Of a stretch of 64,000 nt of DNA, positions 59,446-64,000 are shown in pieces (position 1 is the first letter of the stretch; each line of letters opens with the position of its first letter). The notes under the pieces were generated by a model, which worked only from the letters and a program-made list of their open reading frames with translations, did not search any database and was not told the DNA's origin. Made by a program: the position numbers and the translations under genes. Source of the DNA: Tetradesmus obliquus (taxonomy: Eukaryota; Chlorophyta; Chlorophyceae; Sphaeropleales; Scenedesmaceae); the NCBI GenBank assembly GCA_030272155.1, contig CP126197.1, positions 3,092,001-3,156,000 on the forward strand, read 5' to 3'.

Positions 59446-59525
59446 CGAAATTTAGTGATACGGCAGCAGGAGGTGTGCGCATGGCAGGTGCGGCAGCAGA
59501 TCCTGGCTAAAGAATAGCAGCAGCC

Positions 59526-59582
<57 letters not shown>

Positions 59583-59905
59583 ATGACGGCGGCTGCAGCA
59601 GGAGGTGGACGCACGGCAGGCGTGGCTGCACAGGCTTGCCACGGAGCAGCTGGAGCAGCTGCAGCAACTGCATGTGCTGCCCAAGCACAGCCTTGGAGTG
59701 CGGTAGGCATGCAGCCTGGCTGCGTCTGCTGAGCTGCAGGCGCAGTTGCAGCAGGAGGTGGGCGAACGACAGGCGGGGCTGCAGATCCTGGCAAAAGAAC
59801 AGCGGCAGTGGCAGCAGCAGCAGTGACGGCAACTGCAGCAGGGGGTTGACGCACAGCAAGCGCGGCTGCAGTTGCTTGCCAGTGAGCAGCAGCAGCAGCA
59901 GTAAT
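59446..59905 (+). repeat. Echo array of the PFOR terminal coding end
   Basis: At least four decaying copies of the last coding segment (CTGCAGCAGGAGGTGGAGGC ... CTTGCCAAGGAGCAGCAG) follow the stop, near 59464-59520, 59592-59650, 59735-59810 and 59832-59900, separated by CAG runs. It is the same arrangement as behind the kinase gene. Confidence 0.85.
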
Positions 59906-62900
59906 GGGTGCATCTGCTGATGTAGCAGCAGGTATATTTGTTGCAGGCATATGGTGTGAGCCGCAGTATCTATGGCATGTGGTTTGTGCATTTGTATTAC
60001 GCAGTTTGCACTTCCTGTTTTGTTTCCACCAGATCTCTAGCATAAAAGGCAGGTCTATGTTTTGCTGTCTGAGGCATGCCTCCTCATATGATGACGCCTC
60101 AGTTTTTGTCAGCGCCAGCATTGTACAGGTTGCTTGCATGCGTGAATGATCAGGCAGCTCAGTGTGTGCGTGGCAAGTGTGTTGCTGTCATTTGTCATTT
60201 AGTACTGGAGCAAGCTATGCACGCATTTTGTATCACAGACACTGCATATAAGTTTTGTCAGTGGTATTTTTGCTGCGGTGAGAACCATGTCTTATCAGCT
60301 GCTATGCCACAAAGGTTGAGTATTTTCCTGCAGCCGGAACCCAATGCACAACAGCAGGCCCCTGCTGCAGCGCTGCACAGCAGCTGAGAGGCATATCAGC
60401 CAGTGTGTGAGAGACATTGTGTTATTAGTGTGCTGCTGCATCTTCAACAGCAGGCAGCTACAGGTGTCCGGCATTTTAGCACGTGGCACTTGCTGCGTGC
60501 CTCTGCAAAGAGCCGTTTTTTGGTCATGCAGCAAATAGGCAGTGAGCCTGCCGTGCTGCGCTGTGAGCCCTGCTGGTCTGTGCCAGTAGTGCCGGTACCT
60601 CTCAAGTGTAGTGCGTGTCAGGCGTGCATGCGGCGCTGTACACATGACTGGCTGTGTGCTGCTGTTTGCAGTGCACAGCGTTATAAAGTCAGTATCATCC
60701 CATGCCTTGCATGCGTGCTGGAGCTGGTATGCACGCCACAGCAACATGTGGCGGCATGTGTTCACTGAGCCACCTAGGCACCTGTGTAGGATGGGTTGCA
60801 AGCATTGCGGAAGTCTGGGACATTGGGCCATACTGTGCATAGGATGAACTCAATCGTGCGCTGGGCAGAGTTGCCAGAGCCTTGAGCCGCCAGCAATCAG
60901 CGCATTCGGACACATTTTTGGAACACAATCCGCCTTGTGCATGTAATTAGTGTGAGTGTCAGCCCTGGGATAGCTTTGACAGTCCAGCATTCTATGTCCT
61001 TGTCAACTAACCTGGCACGCAGCCTGAGCTGTTGTGAACTTGTGCATTTTCCTCGTCTCCAGCGTGTATTGGCTACAATGCTGGGTGCCGCATCTGTGTG
61101 GAACATGTTTGCTACCGGTGACAGGCTCCGGGTGATGCCATTGTCTGTGCACCAGCGTTGTCACATACAGTGTGTCGCGCTGCTCTGGCCTGCAGCAGTT
61201 GGCTTGCATCATCTACCGACAGATGACAGCATCATCATCTTCAACCACACTTGGCAGGTGTTTCAGGCCGCATGTCGTGTGGTGCTTGGGTGTTCTGGTT
61301 GGGTGTGCAGCTGCGTTATGTTGATTGAAAGGACTGCCTGGGTACGCTGATGTGGTTGCCTTTGCAGCTTAGTGCCACATCTGGGTGCTTGGTGTTGTAT
61401 GGGCAGCGCTGCAACTGTTACAGCTAACGCTAGGCTACCATGGTAGATGGCCAGACATCTCAGCTCAGCTGAGCAGTGCAGTGCATCATTGGGAGCCAGC
61501 CGACATGCAGTGCTGGGCAGGTACTGCATGATGGTGGTGTATGCATGCTTTAATCACTTTTGAGTCTCCCTGATCAAATGTTTGAGCTCGCAGCTTGAGC
61601 TATCCATGACAGGGTGCCATGGTCCGTCCAAGGTTGCCAGCTGCACTGCTGCTTGTAACACTGCAAATCCAAGCCTCGTGCACTGGATGAACCTCAGCTA
61701 CGCATGCCAGTTTAAGTTTCATATTCGCTTTCTTTGTACCGGCTTGCAATCGCTTTCATGCCAGCTAGACAGGCAAACCATCGTCAAAGCGCAGGCAGTC
61801 CTGACAGCCTCCTGCACATGACAGACCAGCAGCAGCCATGCGCTTGCGTGCATGCCTGTTCCCATACAAGCCAGGCAATGAATTCTGCACTGCTCGGTGT
61901 AAAATTGGTACAACGTGCAAGCAGGTCAATCAGCTGCCCTGGGTTCAATAAGCGGTCACCAAGCGACTGGCAGGACTGCGCCGCCAGCTTGGCACGAGTG
62001 ACTGGTAGAGTTTTTGTCTCTGCCCAATGAGCCTGTCATTGGCTCCCCAACGGGCGAGGTTACTCTTGTAACTTCCAAAATGTGACTCATGGCGCAGCAC
62101 AGGTGGCCGTAAAGCACTGGAACCGCAGCTGATCAACCAGCGACGGAACGCCGCATTACACCGGCGATTGGCCATCGCCAAAGCGCAGCAGGCAGAATAT
62201 GCAAACCGCCTGTCTGTACGAAGTAGACAGCGGTGCACTGCGCAGCAGTCAACTGCGGCAACTGCAGTCAACAGCCACCTGTTGGTTGCTGATTATTCAA
62301 CAGCGACCACGTGCCATCATGCCCAGCACAAAGAGTAACATGGTAAGTCAGCTGATGTCAGTCGCATGCTAGTTCCTGAGCTCGCAGTGCAGCACATCAA
62401 TATGCCACTATGTGTCCGCGTACAGAAGACATAATGGTAAACGTCAACCCCGCCTACGCGCGTCAGCACTGTCTGTAGCCCGCTGCGCACCCAAAATTGT
62501 GGTTGATACTGCTGTCGTATCCCCAACACATGGTGCAGCTGCGCTGCCAAACACAGTGTATTCCATATAACATTAGGTCTGTGGCATACATGAGTCAGCG
62601 GCCAACAGCGCAACCACACAGTGGTCTATCAATATACCGTGTTTGTACGCTGTGTCACACAGTGACACAGCGTACAAACACGGTATATTGATAGATGAAG
62701 GGTCTTGAACACCAGGCCAGCGGACCTGCAGGACCAGCAGGGAGCCGCCCAAATGAAATCCGCCATACAAATGCAAGCCCGAGCCTGCAGTCACCACAGT
62801 TGTGGTAGCTACCCAGCAACTGCGCTGCTATCCCTTGAATAATTGTACACACCAGCACCAAGCATGACAGGTCAACATCATCCGCAGGTAAACAGGTCAA

Positions 62901-63273
62901 CAAGGTCTAGCATTACAACAGTCATCGTGCACGTCAGCATCAGTGCTACACAAGGGTGTCCTGCAGGAGCCACACACCATGCTGCCACCCGAAACACACA
63001 GCCTAGAGACGACACGCGCCATCAATCACGCCAGCAGCGCAGGATCTAGGGTAAACACACATGAGCGAGTGTAAAGCGTTGCAACGCCACAAACAATCCA
63101 ATTCCTGCAAAATCTGGGATCACCAAGTGCTAGCAACACCAGCAGGACAAGCTGCATGTCAGCAGCTCTGCATGCTACGCACGACACCAACAAGCGCGCG
63201 AGAATAACCTGGTGCCAGCTGGCTGCAGCTGCTGTGTCCTGCGAAGGCCATGCTGCTGGCGCCACAGCCACTG
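59906..63273. other. Stretch without a supportable gene
   Basis: No exon chain or domain was found. It contains a segment of about 45 bp at 62029-62075 shared with 38441-38490 and a long perfect hairpin at 62625-62695. Confidence 0.45.
62625..62695. repeat. Perfect 34-bp inverted repeat with 3-nt loop
   Basis: The left arm 62625-62658 (starts TCTATCAATATACCG) and right arm 62662-62695 (ends CGGTATATTGATAGA) are exact reverse complements around the loop ACA. No coding context is seen. Confidence 0.95.
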
Positions 63274-64000
63274 TTACTGCTGTTGCTGTGCAGAAAGCTG
63301 CTGTTGCAGCAGCTTCAGCATGTCATTTGGTGCTGCTGCTGCAGGCCCCGCGGCTGCCAATGGCAGGCCCAGCTGCAAGCTGGGAGGCCCAGGCAGCAGC
63401 GCTGGACCAGCTGCTGCAAGCGACAGCAGACCTGGCAGCCCAGCAGCCAGTGCAGATGGCGCACTGTATGCACTCAAACTTGACAGACCTGACAGACCTG
63501 CTGAGGACACTGCTGCTGCTGCCGCCGCTGCTGCTGCCGCATCTGCAGGCAAGCCATTTGCAGCACCAGAGACAAGGCCAGCGAGCGCAGCAGGAGTCAG
63601 CTCAGCCGGCATGCTTGCTACAGCAGCCTGCCGGCTAGCAAGGCCACCCGTTGCTGCTGCCATCGCTGCAATAGAGCCCAGCTGAGACAGCTCAGCAGCA
63701 GCAGCTGCACTGCTTGCAGCTGGTGCTGCACCCAGCAGCTGGCCCAGGCCTGCTGCTGCTGCCATTGGGTCCTGCAAGGGCCCAGGCATGGTGCCGCCAC
63801 TCAGCAGCTGCCGCAGCAAGTCCCCGGCTGCTGCTGTGCCTGCTGCAGAGCTGGCAGGCGCGAATGCTGCAGCGCCGGTTGCGCTGAATGGCAGCGAGAG
63901 AGGCAGCGGCGGCGGTAGAGCTGCTGACGACACGGATGCGGCTGCAACAGCAGCTGCTGCTGCCGCATCTGCCAACTGCGCAGGTGCAGCATCAGATGCT
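63274..64000 (-). CDS. Ala-rich protein, C-terminal exon only; continues past the window edge
   Basis: A minus-strand frame is open from the window edge at 64000 to TAA at 63276-63274. It encodes about 240 residues rich in Ala, Leu, Ser, Gly and Pro, with GDLLRQLLSGG, LAGLVSGAANGLPAD and a Gln-rich end MLKLLQQQLSAQQQQ. The composition is not a pure codon repeat: Leu/Gly/Pro spacing and varied codons suggest real coding. No family can be named. An acceptor inside (CGCAG at about 63977) could be the true exon start. The gene's 5' part lies beyond the window. Confidence 0.5.
   Translation of the reverse strand, partial: ASDAAPAQLADAAAAAAVAAASVSSAALPPPLPLSLPFSATGAAAFAPASSAAGTAAAGDLLRQLLSGGTMPGPLQDPMAAAAGLGQLLGAAPAASSAAAAAELSQLGSIAAMAAATGGLASRQAAVASMPAELTPAALAGLVSGAANGLPADAAAAAAAAAAVSSAGLSGLSSLSAYSAPSALAAGLPGLLSLAAAGPALLPGPPSLQLGLPLAAAGPAAAAPNDMLKLLQQQLSAQQQQ

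Overview
This window is nuclear DNA from a green alga. The evidence is many short introns with GTGAG/GTGGG donors and TGCAG acceptors, very long CAG/GCA/CTG runs, a chloroplast-type pyruvate:ferredoxin oxidoreductase, and an OPR-like helical-repeat protein. A chlorophycean, possibly a Scenedesmus/Tetradesmus-type alga, is my inference. No tRNA, rRNA, CRISPR array or recognisable transposase was found.

Layout. 201-8175 (+): 3' part of a PC-esterase (TBL/PMR5-like) gene with a low-complexity tail of about 2,000 residues. 10033-14054 (+): 2OG-Fe(II) dioxygenase, 8 exons, 432 aa. 16065-18840 (-): BTB-BACK protein with a MATH-like end and one apparent frameshift. 19651-28281 (+): GAF-PAS-TKL kinase, 15 exons, 1,429 aa, with an N-myristoylation-type start and a lost catalytic Asp. 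33271-34778 (-): unrecognised 146-aa basic protein, 4 in-phase exons. 35435-37549 (+): OPR/FASTK-like repeat protein. 38778-44672 (-): LRRC47-like protein (LRRs plus B3/B4 domain), 10 exons, 523 aa. 46114-59445 (+): complete pyruvate:ferredoxin oxidoreductase, 26 exons, 1,449 aa. 63274-64000 (-): edge of an Ala-rich protein. I chained exons by hand and required canonical sites and matching phase. The kinase, oxygenase, PFOR, LRRC47-like, OPR-like and 146-aa models each close in frame over their whole length.

The most unusual feature is not a gene. Beside many splice sites the intron holds one to five tandem, decaying copies of the neighbouring exon edge together with its splice site, with periods of about 110-170 bp. 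Copies of an exon start with its acceptor lie upstream of the real exon. Copies of an exon end with its donor lie downstream. Copies of a terminal coding end trail past the stop codon. I call these 'exon-edge echoes' and saw them in at least six genes on both strands. A second habit is that long (CTG)n runs lie just upstream of real acceptors, in the transcribed sense, on both strands.

The genes do not form a pathway. PFOR is the metabolic centrepiece: it makes acetyl-CoA and reduced ferredoxin from pyruvate under anoxia. Three divergent gene pairs (BTB/kinase, 146-aa/OPR-like, LRRC47-like/PFOR) could share promoters.
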